A stretch of 18,230 bases of DNA from Bacteroidales bacterium UBA4417 (GTDB lineage: Bacteria; Bacteroidota; Bacteroidia; Bacteroidales; UBA4417), in NCBI GenBank assembly GCA_002389705.1, contig DGQJ01000288.1, positions 1-18,230 of the forward strand. The letters run 5' to 3'. Positions within the stretch are counted from its first letter, which is position 1. The number at the start of each line of letters is the position of its first letter. This document shows, piece after piece, positions 8,582 to 16,492 of this stretch. A program made the translations under genes and the position numbers. The notes under the pieces were generated by a model, which saw only the letters and a list, made by a program, of their open reading frames with translations, was not told the origin of the DNA and made no database searches.

Positions 8582-9016
8582 ATGAAAGTTAATATTGTAA
8601 ACCGTTCTCGATTCGAATTGCCGCAGTATGCAACGGTTCATTCGGCAGGTCTTGATCTGAGAGCAAATCTGGAAGCACCTCTGACGCTGAAACCCCTGGA
8701 GCGTTCGCTGGTTCCTACCGGACTTTTTATTGAGTTGCCCGAGGGTTTTGAAGCGCAGATTCGTCCACGGAGCGGCCTGGCAGCCAAGCACGGGATTTCG
8801 CTGGTAAATACACCCGGAACCATCGATCCTGATTATCGTGGAGAAATAAAAGTGATATTGGTTAATCTTTCAGATGTTCCATTTACACTCGAACCCGGTG
8901 AACGTATTGCACAAATGGTTATAGCGCGGTTCGAACATATCAGCTGGAATGAAGTTGAAATGCTTTCGGAAACGGCCAGGGGCGAAGGTGGTTTCGGGCA
9001 TACAGGCGTTAAATAA
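8582..9016 (+). CDS. dut: dUTP diphosphatase (dUTPase)
   Basis: A cytoplasmic trimeric enzyme that hydrolyses dUTP to dUMP and pyrophosphate, keeping uracil out of DNA and supplying dUMP for thymidylate synthesis. The 144 residues are standard for the trimeric family. All five motifs are present in order: AGLDLRA (22-28), PRSGLA (62-67), [13 protein letters not shown] (76-88) with the catalytic Asp in motif 3, PGERIAQ (105-111) and the glycine-rich C-terminal arm [10 protein letters not shown] (133-142). In motif 5 His replaces the commonest Ser of GFGSTG; activity is still expected. The gene follows the flippase by 21 bases, without a visible promoter of its own, so co-transcription is likely. 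Confidence 0.97.
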   Translation: MKVNIVNRSRFELPQYATVHSAGLDLRANLEAPLTLKPLERSLVPTGLFIELPEGFEAQIRPRSGLAAKHGISLVNTPGTIDPDYRGEIKVILVNLSDVPFTLEPGERIAQMVIARFEHISWNEVEMLSETARGEGGFGHTGVK

Positions 9017-9323
9017 CCAACGCAAAAGCTGTGCATTGCCAGGCCTTTAAATGTGCTGTAAATACTGAGAAACATTCCGTTTTCAGCATTTTAACTTCAA
9101 AAGTATTTTCCCGCTGATACTGATAATTCTGAATGATTTTATAAATGCACGGCAAAATGAACAGATGGACTGAATTGTAGCTTTGATGCGAATAAAATTC
9201 AGTATTGCATACCCACACTGAAAATAAAATGTTTAAATACAGAGTTATACATACAACCTGTTTCGATGAATTCTGAAATCAGACTGGTTGTTTAAATAAT
9301 TATTCACCTGAATACCCTGCTGA
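9017..9323. other. 307-bp intergenic stretch between dut and the TPR gene
   Basis: I see no gene here. CTGAGAAAC (9065-9073) and GTTTTCAG (9079-9086) form an imperfect hairpin with one extra base, followed by CATTTT, which could be a weak terminator for the flippase-dut operon. A promoter-like motif lies at 9178-9185. The rest is AT-rich with no repeat or long inverted repeat that I could detect. Confidence 0.5.
9178..9185 (+). promoter_or_regulatory. Candidate Bacteroidota -7 element for the TPR-DUF4292-EnvC operon
   Basis: TAGCTTTG fits TAnnTTTG and would give a leader of roughly 130 bases before the ATG at 9324. No TTTG -33 box is seen at the expected distance. It is the best match in this intergenic stretch. 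Confidence 0.35.
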
Positions 9324-11066
9324 ATGAATAAGATTATAATCGTAATATTTCTTGCCTGCATTGTGTGGCCCGGAGTTACTTTTTCGCAGAAGCGCGAAAA
9401 GAAAAAGAAGAATAAAGCTGAAACAACGGTCGAAATTCCAGGTAATACTGAGGACGTTACCAACCTTTTCCTGGATGCTACGACGGCAAAACTTAAAGGT
9501 GATTATGCCGGTGCAATAACCCTGTATAAATCGTGTATCGAAAAAAATCCAAAGCATTCGGCTTCGATGTATGAGCTTGCACAGCTTTATTTTACGGCTG
9601 CTGATTATATAACGGCGGCATCGTACGCCGAGCAGGCAACTGAACTGGAACCCGCAAATAAGTGGTATAAATTGCTCCTGGTAGAAATTTACGGTAAAGC
9701 CGACCGGAAAAAGGAATTGCTGAAAACCTGCGAGAGCCTGGTTAAAATGGATCCGAATAATGTCGATTTTTTGTTCGAGCTGTCCAACGCTTACCTGATG
9801 AACGAGGATGGTGATGGTGCTGTTGACACATACAATAAAATAGAGGAAATTATAGGCGTTAATGAGGAAATTTCGTTGAAAAAACAACAGATTTACCTGA
9901 TTCTGAAAAAGACAGATAAGGCTGCCCAGGAACTCGAAAAACTCATCGTTCAGTTTCCCGGGGAGGAAACAAGGTATAATTCGATGCTTGCCGAAATGTA
10001 TATGAATGCCGGAAAGCCCGAGCAGGCTGTTGTGTATTACCAGAAAATCCTTGATAAGGATCCCACCAATCCTTACATCCATATCAGCTTATCCGATTAT
10101 TACCGGCAAAAGGGAGATATACCGCAAACGTTTAACGAATTAAAACTTGGTTTTGCAAATCCTGCACTTGATATCGACACTAAAATCAGGGTATTGCTGA
10201 CTTATTTCACAGCAGCTGATGTTTATAATGCCAATAAACCTGAAATTATAAACCTGGCCCAGGTTCTGGTTCAAACGCACCCCGATAATGCAAAGGCACA
10301 CTCCATGTATGGTGATTTTCTGCTGGATGATAAGAAATATGCCGAAGCCCGCGATGAATACCGCAAGGTTATTGCCATTGACAGCAGCCGATATGCCGTA
10401 TGGGAAACCCTTTTAAATACCGAAATACAACTTTCCGATTACGAAGCAATGGAAAGTGAAGGCACCAGGGCTGTTGAATTATTCCCTCTATTCCCGGTGC
10501 CATACCTGTTTAAAGGCGTTGCGCAATTGCAGAAAAACAAATACGAAGCCGCCGTTGAGAGCCTGAATGCCGGAATAAAACTGGTGAGTGTGAATAACGC
10601 GCTCCTCGTCCAGTTTTATACTTCGCTTGGCGATGCGTATAACCGGCTGAAGAATCACAAACTTTCGGACGAAAGCTACGAAAAGGCCCTGAAACTTGAT
10701 CCGGAGAACAGCTATGTGCTGAATAATTACGCTTATTATTTGTCGTTGCGAAACGAAAACCTGGCAAAAGCAGAAGCTATGTCTGCAAAATCGCTTAAAT
10801 TAGATGCCGCCAATCCGGCAAATATGGATACCTACGGATGGGTGCTGTATAAACTGGGGCGCTACCCCGAAGCATTACAATGGGTCGAAAAGGCGGTGGC
10901 GGCAACAGCTTCGCCCGATTCGGATCTACTCGAACATCTCGGAGATATTTACTTTAAACTTGGCGATACTGAACAAGCTTTGCTGAACTGGCAAAAAGCG
11001 CTCAATGCAGGAACGGGATCCCAGAACCTGGAGAAGAAGATCAAGGAAAGGAAATTATATGAGTAA
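9324..11066 (+). CDS. Secreted tetratricopeptide-repeat protein
   Basis: A 580-residue protein with an N-terminal signal peptide (1-22: basic start, hydrophobic core IIIVIFLACIVW, then TFSQ) and a lysine-rich stretch (KREKKKKNK) after it. The remainder, about 45-570, is a continuous run of roughly a dozen TPR motifs, recognisable by repeats such as GDYAGAITLYKSCIEKNP, GKPEQAVVYYQKILDKDP and HKLSDESYEKALKLDPEN. TPR arrays are protein-binding scaffolds, so this is probably a periplasmic or outer-membrane-associated adaptor rather than an enzyme. It overlaps the next gene by eight bases (ATGAGTAA) and shares an operon with the DUF4292 lipoprotein and the EnvC-like protein, suggesting joint envelope work. 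The binding partner is unknown. Confidence 0.85.
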   Translation: MNKIIIVIFLACIVWPGVTFSQKREKKKKNKAETTVEIPGNTEDVTNLFLDATTAKLKGDYAGAITLYKSCIEKNPKHSASMYELAQLYFTAADYITAASYAEQATELEPANKWYKLLLVEIYGKADRKKELLKTCESLVKMDPNNVDFLFELSNAYLMNEDGDGAVDTYNKIEEIIGVNEEISLKKQQIYLILKKTDKAAQELEKLIVQFPGEETRYNSMLAEMYMNAGKPEQAVVYYQKILDKDPTNPYIHISLSDYYRQKGDIPQTFNELKLGFANPALDIDTKIRVLLTYFTAADVYNANKPEIINLAQVLVQTHPDNAKAHSMYGDFLLDDKKYAEARDEYRKVIAIDSSRYAVWETLLNTEIQLSDYEAMESEGTRAVELFPLFPVPYLFKGVAQLQKNKYEAAVESLNAGIKLVSVNNALLVQFYTSLGDAYNRLKNHKLSDESYEKALKLDPENSYVLNNYAYYLSLRNENLAKAEAMSAKSLKLDAANPANMDTYGWVLYKLGRYPEALQWVEKAVAATASPDSDLLEHLGDIYFKLGDTEQALLNWQKALNAGTGSQNLEKKIKERKLYE

Positions 11067-11907
11067 GCATATCAGGCAGGTAGCAAGGCTGACTTTAGCT
11101 GTAATTTTATTTTGCGGATTGATATCCTGTTCTTCAAGCCGAAAAGCGGTGAGGGAACCCATTAAGGAACAAGGTGCTGAGTTCCTCACAACAAAACTGA
11201 AGGAACATGAATTGAAATTTGACCAGTTCTCGGCAAAATTCAATGTTACTTACCAGGTCGATCGAAAAAAGACATCTGTGTCGGGTAACCTGCGTATTGA
11301 ACACGACAGCATCATATGGATATCAATTACGCCGGCACTGGGAATTGAAGCTGTGCGTTTTATGCTTACCCCTGATTCAATCAAATATATCAACAGGCTA
11401 AGCAACACCTATTTTGTAAATAGCTTTGGGTATATCAACCAGTTGCTGAACAAAACACTCGATTTCGATATGGCGCAGGCTTTCCTGTTGGGGAATGATT
11501 TTTCGCTTTACGAATCAAATACCTTTAAGGCATCGGTTGAAAACCAGCAATATAAGCTCAATACCGTCGACCGCCGCAAACTCCGCAGGTTTGTACGAAA
11601 AAGCGAAGACGATATCAGCATCCCGATACAAAGCATCTGGCTCGATCCTGAAAGTTTCAAAGTGTTAAGGGTACTACTTAAAGAAGCCGAACGCGATAGC
11701 CGGAAATTTACAGCCAACTATGCTGAATTCGAAACGGTAGGTGCTGAACTTATCCCCACCAGCCTCAATTTCAAAGTGGAAACTGATGATAAGAAAATAG
11801 GAATCCAGATTAAATATTCCAAAATCCAGCTGAACCAGGACCAGACCTATCCGTTCCGGATTCCTGACACCTATACCCGAACAACTACTATTCAACCCAA
11901 GAAGTAA
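11059..11907 (+). CDS. DUF4292-family lipoprotein
   Basis: The start is ATG at 11059 (282 residues). A start at 11005 would add 18 charged residues ahead of the signal peptide and bury 60 bases in the TPR gene; from 11059 a clean lipoprotein signal begins at once. The signal ends in a lipobox, LISC, with lipidated Cys24. The following residues (SSSRK) lack the acidic run that exports Bacteroidota lipoproteins to the surface, so a periplasm-facing location is inferred. The body (FDQFSAKFNVTYQ, IWISITPALGIEAVRFMLTPDS, LNFKV...) is mostly beta-strand and matches what I know of DUF4292. That family resembles LolA/LolB-type lipid-binding folds, but no biochemical role is established to my knowledge. 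ATGAGTAA overlaps the TPR stop, and TAATG joins it to the next gene. Confidence 0.82.
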   Translation: MSKHIRQVARLTLAVILFCGLISCSSSRKAVREPIKEQGAEFLTTKLKEHELKFDQFSAKFNVTYQVDRKKTSVSGNLRIEHDSIIWISITPALGIEAVRFMLTPDSIKYINRLSNTYFVNSFGYINQLLNKTLDFDMAQAFLLGNDFSLYESNTFKASVENQQYKLNTVDRRKLRRFVRKSEDDISIPIQSIWLDPESFKVLRVLLKEAERDSRKFTANYAEFETVGAELIPTSLNFKVETDDKKIGIQIKYSKIQLNQDQTYPFRIPDTYTRTTTIQPKK

Positions 11908-13340
11908 TGACCCGTAATTTCCGGCATCGACATACACGCTTTTACCTGTTTTTATCTGGCTGTGCCCTGGTACTGCTGCTTTGGCTAGCAAACTTCAGTA
12001 TGTATGCGCAGAGCGATAAAAGTAATATGCAAAGCCGTAAATCGAAGCTCGAAAAAGAAATCATTGAATTGAACCGGGAGCTCGAACAAACAAAGCTCAA
12101 TAAATCAGCCAACCTTAACCAGCTTGTTTTAATCAATAAAAAAATAAGCAAGCGCGAGGACCTGATTAATGAAATTGAAGAAGAGGTTGGAGGTATTGAC
12201 AGCCAGGTGAAAAACCTGAACGACACCATATATCGCATCACACTGAATCTCAGCAGCCTGAAAGCTGAATATGCACGTATAATTTATTCCACATACCGCA
12301 ACCGAAGCGCGTATAACCGGCTGATGTTTATTTTTGCTTCTCACAATTTTAACCAGGCTTATAAGCGGCTGAAATATTTGCAGCAATATACTTCATACCG
12401 CAAAGAACAGGTAAAGTCGATTAATGAAACACAACAGGTGCTTGCGGCAAAAAAACTGGAGTTTGAACGGCAAAAATCATCAAAGCTGCAGCTGAAACAT
12501 TCGCAGGAGAAGGAGCGGAATGAACTGGCCAACGAAAAGACTCAGAAAGATGAGAAGATCAAAAATCTCACTTCGCAGGAAAAAACGCTGCTGGTAAAAC
12601 TCCGGAATAATGAAGTGGCCCTGAATAAATTACAGATAGCCATTGAAAATGTTGTAGCCGCCGAAATAAAGAAGGCAAACGAGGAAAAAGCGCGTAAAGC
12701 AGCCAATTTAGCCAATGAGCGTAAAGCCACCGTTGAGGCCGAACGTAAGGCAAAGGCTAAAGCTGAAGCAGAAAATAAATCGAAAACAAAAACGGAGACG
12801 GGTAAAAAAACGGTTGAACCTAAGCCAGAACCAATTGCCAGCGTGACTGAGACCAGGTCAACGGCAGCAAAGGCTGCACCAGCAGGCTCTAACAGCATGT
12901 CGGTGTCGGCCGAAGATGTTGCGCTTACCGGAAGTTTTGCCGGCAACAAAGGACGGCTTCCATCACCCATCGACAGGGGTTCCATTATATCCTCATTTGG
13001 CGAGCATCCGCATGCCGAATTTCAGAATATTAAAATCAAAAACAACGGGATTGATATTACATCATCGCCCGGCGCCCAGGCTAAAGTGGTTTTCGATGGT
13101 GAAGTATCAAGCATTATGTTTATTGCCAATCTTAATTATGTGGTTATTGTAAGGCATGGAGACTATCTCTCGGTTTATTCGAACCTCGAATCGGTATCAG
13201 TGAAAAAGGGGGATAAGGTGAAAATCCGCCAATCGCTGGGTACTGTAGCAACAGGTCAGGGCGAATCCCGGTCAAGACTGCATTTTGAACTATGGCAGGG
13301 TACCATGGTGCAAAATCCTGCCAGCTGGCTTAACATTTAG
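11907..13340 (+). CDS. EnvC-like murein hydrolase activator with degenerate LytM/M23 domain
   Basis: A 477-residue exported protein. A hydrophobic signal or anchor (12-34) is followed by a long coiled coil (about 40-270, with a break near 120-150), an Ala/Lys/Glu-rich linker (about 255-310) and a C-terminal LytM fold (about 350-477). This is EnvC architecture; EnvC activates septal N-acetylmuramoyl-L-alanine amidases instead of cutting peptidoglycan itself. The zinc site supports that role. The HxxxD motif reads NNGID, with Asn379 for His and Asp383 kept; the HxH motif reads RLH, with Arg457 for the first His and His459 kept; the YxHL position reads YSNL (Asn426). Direct peptidase activity is therefore unlikely. 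Its ATG overlaps the DUF4292 stop by one base (TAATG), implying coupling. No amidase gene is in the window. Confidence 0.87.
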   Translation: MTRNFRHRHTRFYLFLSGCALVLLLWLANFSMYAQSDKSNMQSRKSKLEKEIIELNRELEQTKLNKSANLNQLVLINKKISKREDLINEIEEEVGGIDSQVKNLNDTIYRITLNLSSLKAEYARIIYSTYRNRSAYNRLMFIFASHNFNQAYKRLKYLQQYTSYRKEQVKSINETQQVLAAKKLEFERQKSSKLQLKHSQEKERNELANEKTQKDEKIKNLTSQEKTLLVKLRNNEVALNKLQIAIENVVAAEIKKANEEKARKAANLANERKATVEAERKAKAKAEAENKSKTKTETGKKTVEPKPEPIASVTETRSTAAKAAPAGSNSMSVSAEDVALTGSFAGNKGRLPSPIDRGSIISSFGEHPHAEFQNIKIKNNGIDITSSPGAQAKVVFDGEVSSIMFIANLNYVVIVRHGDYLSVYSNLESVSVKKGDKVKIRQSLGTVATGQGESRSRLHFELWQGTMVQNPASWLNI

Positions 13341-13367
13341 CAATCAAACAGGAATAGTTTTTAGCTG

Positions 13368-13383
13368 CGGATCGGTTGATCCG
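13368..13383 (+). terminator. Small perfect hairpin after the EnvC-like gene
   Basis: CGGATC (13368-13373) and GATCCG (13378-13383) form a perfect 6-bp stem with a GGTT loop, 28 bases after the stop codon. No T-tract follows (GGAAGTTTC), so it may be a 3'-end stabilising hairpin or a weak terminator. Confidence 0.35.
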
Positions 13384-13619
13384 GGAAGTTTCATGATGCC
13401 TGGGGTCCGAAAAAAATATGTACTAAACGTCAGGGTAAAATATTAGTCTATGGCATAGCGTACATTCGTATTCCGACTTGAGCCGGGCTTAAACTTAATG
13501 ATTAAATTATTCATTTTATGCATGTTGTATGATAAGGAATATTGGAGTTTATATTTATAATTTTTGATATTTTTAGAACTTTTATGTTAAAAGGGTCGGG
13601 AATGTGAATGTAATTGCGT

Positions 13620-13627
13620 TAACTTTG
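13620..13627 (+). promoter_or_regulatory. Bacteroidota -7 promoter element of tatA
   Basis: TAACTTTG matches TAnnTTTG and is followed by CGC. Transcription would start near 13634, giving a leader of about 23 bases before the tatA ATG at 13657. No convincing -33 TTTG is present. Confidence 0.5.
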
Positions 13628-13656
13628 CGCTCTACACACTTTAAAAAGACATTTAT

Positions 13657-13833
13657 ATGAGTAAAATCGGGCCAACTGAAATAATTCTTATTCTTGCCAT
13701 CGTGCTCTTACTATTTGGCGGTAAAAAAATTCCTGAACTGATGAAAGGCATTGGCAAAGGTGTAAAAAGCTTTAAGGATGGAATGAAAGAAGAAGATTCA
13801 GATGCCAAGTCGGATCCTAATACCGGCAAATAA
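13657..13833 (+). CDS. tatA: Sec-independent protein translocase subunit TatA/TatE
   Basis: A 58-residue protein. A short N-terminal membrane helix (about 8-20, [14 protein letters not shown]) is followed by the hinge FGGKKIPEL (20-28), an amphipathic helix (about 24-43, [16 protein letters not shown]) and a short acidic, polar tail. This is the full TatA/E layout; the FG hinge and the GKG-KSFKDG segment are diagnostic. TatA oligomers form the passage through which folded twin-arginine substrates cross the inner membrane, recruited by TatBC. tatC is not in the window. The gene has its own promoter motif (13620-13627) and sits between the EnvC-like gene and mltD. A longer reading frame on the opposite strand covers it but shows no protein-like features. 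Confidence 0.93.
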   Translation: MSKIGPTEIILILAIVLLLFGGKKIPELMKGIGKGVKSFKDGMKEEDSDAKSDPNTGK

Positions 13834-13971
13834 GATTTTGTTTCAGTTCTGCAGTTTACTGAATACGCTGCCATCCTGACCAGGACACTATGACTTGGGA
13901 AATCGATGTTTTGGAATACCAAAATACCGGTTTGAGTCGTTATACTTTTTGAACAACAGATTGTGCATTAA

Positions 13972-14015
13972 AAAAGTAATTCACACATTTCACAGTGTGT
14001 GATTATTGTACTTTT
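13972..14015 (+). terminator. Interrupted hairpin, possible terminator or leader structure
   Basis: TCACACA (13981-13987) pairs perfectly with TGTGTGA (13996-14002) around an eight-base loop. Further out, AAAAGTA (13972-13978) pairs with TACTTTT (14009-14015), with an asymmetric internal loop between the two stems. The outer stem ends in a T-run. It could terminate tatA transcription or fold in the mltD leader. Confidence 0.4.
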
Positions 14016-14099
14016 AAAGCGTTTTGTTTTAATAACTTCGATATACCATTTGAGTGGGATATATCGGGGATCAGGAATAAGTACTTAACAGATAATCAG

Positions 14100-14113
14100 A
14101 GGTTAGGTAACCT
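14100..14113. promoter_or_regulatory. Small palindrome upstream of the lytic transglycosylase gene
   Basis: AGGTTA (14100-14105) and TAACCT (14108-14113) are perfect inverted half-sites separated by GG, about 70 bases before the mltD start. The size suits a dimeric repressor or activator site, but no cognate regulator can be named, and a 6-bp arm can arise by chance. Confidence 0.25.
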
Positions 14114-14183
14114 TAACAAGCTTGAAATAATTGTGGTTTCGCCCGCATTTGTGGTGTAAGCCGTGAAAAATAAAAGATAAAAT

Positions 14184-16448
14184 ATGATTAAAACAGTGAA
14201 AATTTTACTGATGACATTTTTGCTCGGGTTTACTGTTGTGGTGAAAGCTCAGCAAGCCGGCGATTATAACTCACCCGACAAAAAACCGGGAGAAATGGAA
14301 TTGGTAGAAGATAATTTTATAGTAGCCGCACTCGATAGTCTGAGCACGCTCAAGTATTTCGAAAACAGCGAAAATACCATATGCCTGCTCAACGAGAACA
14401 AATATAATTTTCTGCCCAATTTTGTTCCTACCTATCCTGATTCGGTTTACTACTACCGCATGCAGCGGCTTGATGTAGGCTCGCCTATTAACCTCACTTA
14501 CAATCCTTACGTGAGGATGTTTATCGATTTGTATGCGAACAAAAAACGCGGTACCACTTCGAGGGTATTGGGATTAGCCCAGATGTATTTCCCCATGTTC
14601 GAACAACAGCTCGATAAATACAATATCCCGCTCGAAATGAAATACCTGGCTATCGTAGAGTCAGCGCTGAATGCCAAAGCCCGCTCGAGGGTTGGGGCAG
14701 GTGGTTTGTGGCAGTTTATGTACTACACCGGCAAAGTTTACGGGCTCGAAGTTACTTCCTATGTCGACGACCGCAACGACCCGCTCAAATCGACGGTTGC
14801 TGCCTGCAGGCATTTCAACGATCTGTACAATATGTACCACGACTGGCTTCTGGTACTCGCAGCATATAACTCAGGACCAGGAAATGTAAACAAAGCTATC
14901 AGGCGATCGGGAGGTAAAATGACCTTTTGGGAAATAATGCCTTACCTGCCCCGCGAAACCCGCGATTATGTTCCTGCTTTTATTGCGGTTAATTATGTGA
15001 TGGCTTATTCCAATGAACATAATATATACCCGGTACTTCCCAAAACCGTTTACCACGAAACCGATACAGTAGCTGTACATCAGCCACTTACGCTAGGCAT
15101 ACTTGCTGATAAACTCAAGTTAAGCTATTCCGATCTTGAGTTTTTAAACCCTACATTCCGCACTGGTTTTATCCCCGCCACGCCTGCAAACCCATTTTAT
15201 ATCCGTTTGCCCCAAAAGTCAATTGCCGATTTTATCAATAATGAGCCATCGCTGTATGCTTACTACCAGTTGAAAGGCTACGACCCGAATCAGTTTAAGG
15301 TTCAGGATAACACCGATTATGATTATGTAACCAAACGTGTTACCCATAAAGTACGTAAAGGCGAAACACTGGCTACTATTGCACGGAAATATGATTGCTC
15401 CACTTCAGAAATTAAAAAATGGAACAAGCTGAAGAAATCATCGGTGGCACGCGGGCAATCACTAAAAATATACGTACAGGTGAAAGAACCAGCTGTTAAA
15501 GCAAAAATGCCTAAGGAAGTACCGGTAATCCAGAATGTAGCCTCAAATAGCGAAACACAGGAGAAAGAAAAAACTACTGCCGAGGTCGATACTAAAACCC
15601 AAACCAGGGAAATACCTGCAAAAATTCATGTAGTTAAAAAGGGGGAAAGTCTTGGCAAAATTGCTGCTAAATACAATGTTTCCACCTCTAACCTGATGGC
15701 GTGGAACCATTTGAAAAAACAGAATGTACTTGTTGGTCAGAAAATCAGGGTAAACGCCCCGGGTAAGACTGAAACAGAAGAAAACCTGGCCGTTAATACT
15801 GAAGAAAAAAACAGGCAGCATACGTCGGGTGCGAATGCTGTTACTGCTAAGTACCATGTGGTTAAGAAAGGTGAAACACTTACAAAAATTTCGGCCAGCT
15901 ACAATGTAACTGCCGACGAACTTGTAGCCTGGAACTCGCTTGAGAGCAAAAATGTGATGGTTGGCCAGAAACTCAGGGTGAATGCTCCTGGTAAAGCTGA
16001 AACTGCTGAAAATTTGGCTTCAAATAAAGGGAAAGAATCAGTAACACATCAAAAAGCTTCCCCTGCCAAATACCATGTAGTAAAAAAGGGAGAATCGCTG
16101 AACAAGATTTCGAGTAATTATGGTGTATCCACCGATGAACTTGTAGCCTGGAATTCGCTGGAAACAAATAATGTGATTGTAGGTCAGAAATTACGCGTAA
16201 ATGCCCCCGACAGTGGAAGCAATGCAACCGTTGCAGCGCAGGAAATTGCCAAACAGGATAAGGCAAAGAAAGCCGAAAAAGACCTGAAGCTGGTTTATTA
16301 TACCGTTAAACCAGGCGATACGCTCTGGAAAATAGCCCAGCATTACGAAGGCATTACCATCGACCAGCTGAAGGAATGGAATAAGTTATCAGGCAAGGCC
16401 GGGTTAAAAGTAGGGCAGAAGATAAAAGTTATTTTGCCGGCAAGTTAA
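14184..16448 (+). CDS. mltD: MltD-type membrane-bound lytic murein transglycosylase with five LysM repeats
   Basis: A 754-residue exported enzyme. The signal peptide is 1-22 (core ILLMTFLLGFTVVV, then KAQ). The GH23 lytic transglycosylase domain (about 140-270) has catalytic Glu159 in AIVESALN, then GAGGLWQFM, a conserved substrate-groove motif, and LAAYNSGPGNV. It cleaves the MurNAc-GlcNAc bond to give 1,6-anhydroMurNAc ends. A LysM-like segment lies near 300-345, then five clear LysM modules at about 388-432, 481-528, 557-604, 630-677 and 705-752, with charged linkers. LysM binds GlcNAc-containing glycan strands and keeps the enzyme on the wall. No lipobox is seen, unlike E. coli MltD, so soluble periplasmic or wall-bound location is likely. 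E. coli MltD has two LysM modules. A strong terminator follows. Confidence 0.93.
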   Translation: MIKTVKILLMTFLLGFTVVVKAQQAGDYNSPDKKPGEMELVEDNFIVAALDSLSTLKYFENSENTICLLNENKYNFLPNFVPTYPDSVYYYRMQRLDVGSPINLTYNPYVRMFIDLYANKKRGTTSRVLGLAQMYFPMFEQQLDKYNIPLEMKYLAIVESALNAKARSRVGAGGLWQFMYYTGKVYGLEVTSYVDDRNDPLKSTVAACRHFNDLYNMYHDWLLVLAAYNSGPGNVNKAIRRSGGKMTFWEIMPYLPRETRDYVPAFIAVNYVMAYSNEHNIYPVLPKTVYHETDTVAVHQPLTLGILADKLKLSYSDLEFLNPTFRTGFIPATPANPFYIRLPQKSIADFINNEPSLYAYYQLKGYDPNQFKVQDNTDYDYVTKRVTHKVRKGETLATIARKYDCSTSEIKKWNKLKKSSVARGQSLKIYVQVKEPAVKAKMPKEVPVIQNVASNSETQEKEKTTAEVDTKTQTREIPAKIHVVKKGESLGKIAAKYNVSTSNLMAWNHLKKQNVLVGQKIRVNAPGKTETEENLAVNTEEKNRQHTSGANAVTAKYHVVKKGETLTKISASYNVTADELVAWNSLESKNVMVGQKLRVNAPGKAETAENLASNKGKESVTHQKASPAKYHVVKKGESLNKISSNYGVSTDELVAWNSLETNNVIVGQKLRVNAPDSGSNATVAAQEIAKQDKAKKAEKDLKLVYYTVKPGDTLWKIAQHYEGITIDQLKEWNKLSGKAGLKVGQKIKVILPAS
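15624..16214 (+). repeat. Tandem LysM-coding repeats within mltD
   Basis: Three 48-residue LysM modules encoded at 15624-15767, 15852-15995 and 16071-16214 are far more alike than the flanking modules 1 and 5. Counting by eye, modules 3 and 4 share 36 of 48 residues and the ending VGQKLRVNAP. The spacing is 228 and 219 bp. The pattern indicates duplication inside the gene. Confidence 0.8.
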
Positions 16449-16492
16449 TCCCTGGCAAATACCCGCTTGACCGGTTTAAATCAACGATATAA

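Larger units (their letters stand above)
13341..13656. other. 316-bp intergenic stretch between the EnvC-like gene and tatA
   Basis: There is no gene that I can support. It holds the hairpin at 13368-13383 near its start and the tatA promoter motif at 13620-13627 near its end. Between them is AT-rich sequence without recognisable repeats. Confidence 0.5.
13834..14183. other. 350-bp intergenic stretch between tatA and the lytic transglycosylase gene
   Basis: I see no gene. It contains a long interrupted hairpin (13972-14015) and a small perfect inverted repeat (14100-14113). No exact TAnnTTTG promoter was found; the nearest is TACCATTTG (14044-14052), which has one extra spacer base. The final 70 bases before the mltD ATG have no evident structure. 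Confidence 0.5.

Noticed and set aside
9300..10082. A 260-codon open frame on the minus strand
   Set aside because: It is entirely antisense to the N-terminal half of the TPR gene. Its translation is rich in Phe, Ile and Cys with no recognisable motif, whereas the + strand frame has a signal peptide and regular TPR repeats.
11005..11058. An upstream start for the DUF4292 lipoprotein
   Set aside because: It would place 18 highly charged residues before the lipoprotein signal peptide and lengthen the overlap with the TPR gene. The ATG at 11059 gives a normal signal and a typical short overlap.
12542..12985. A 147-codon minus-strand frame with long Ala/Ser/Leu runs
   Set aside because: It is the mirror of the Ala/Lys/Glu-rich linker of the EnvC-like gene, which naturally keeps the opposite strand open. 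The apparent hydrophobicity is a composition artefact.
15342..16445. Regular repeats resembling a CRISPR or satellite array
   Set aside because: The repeats are coding, diverge at the nucleotide level, and translate as LysM modules in a single frame.
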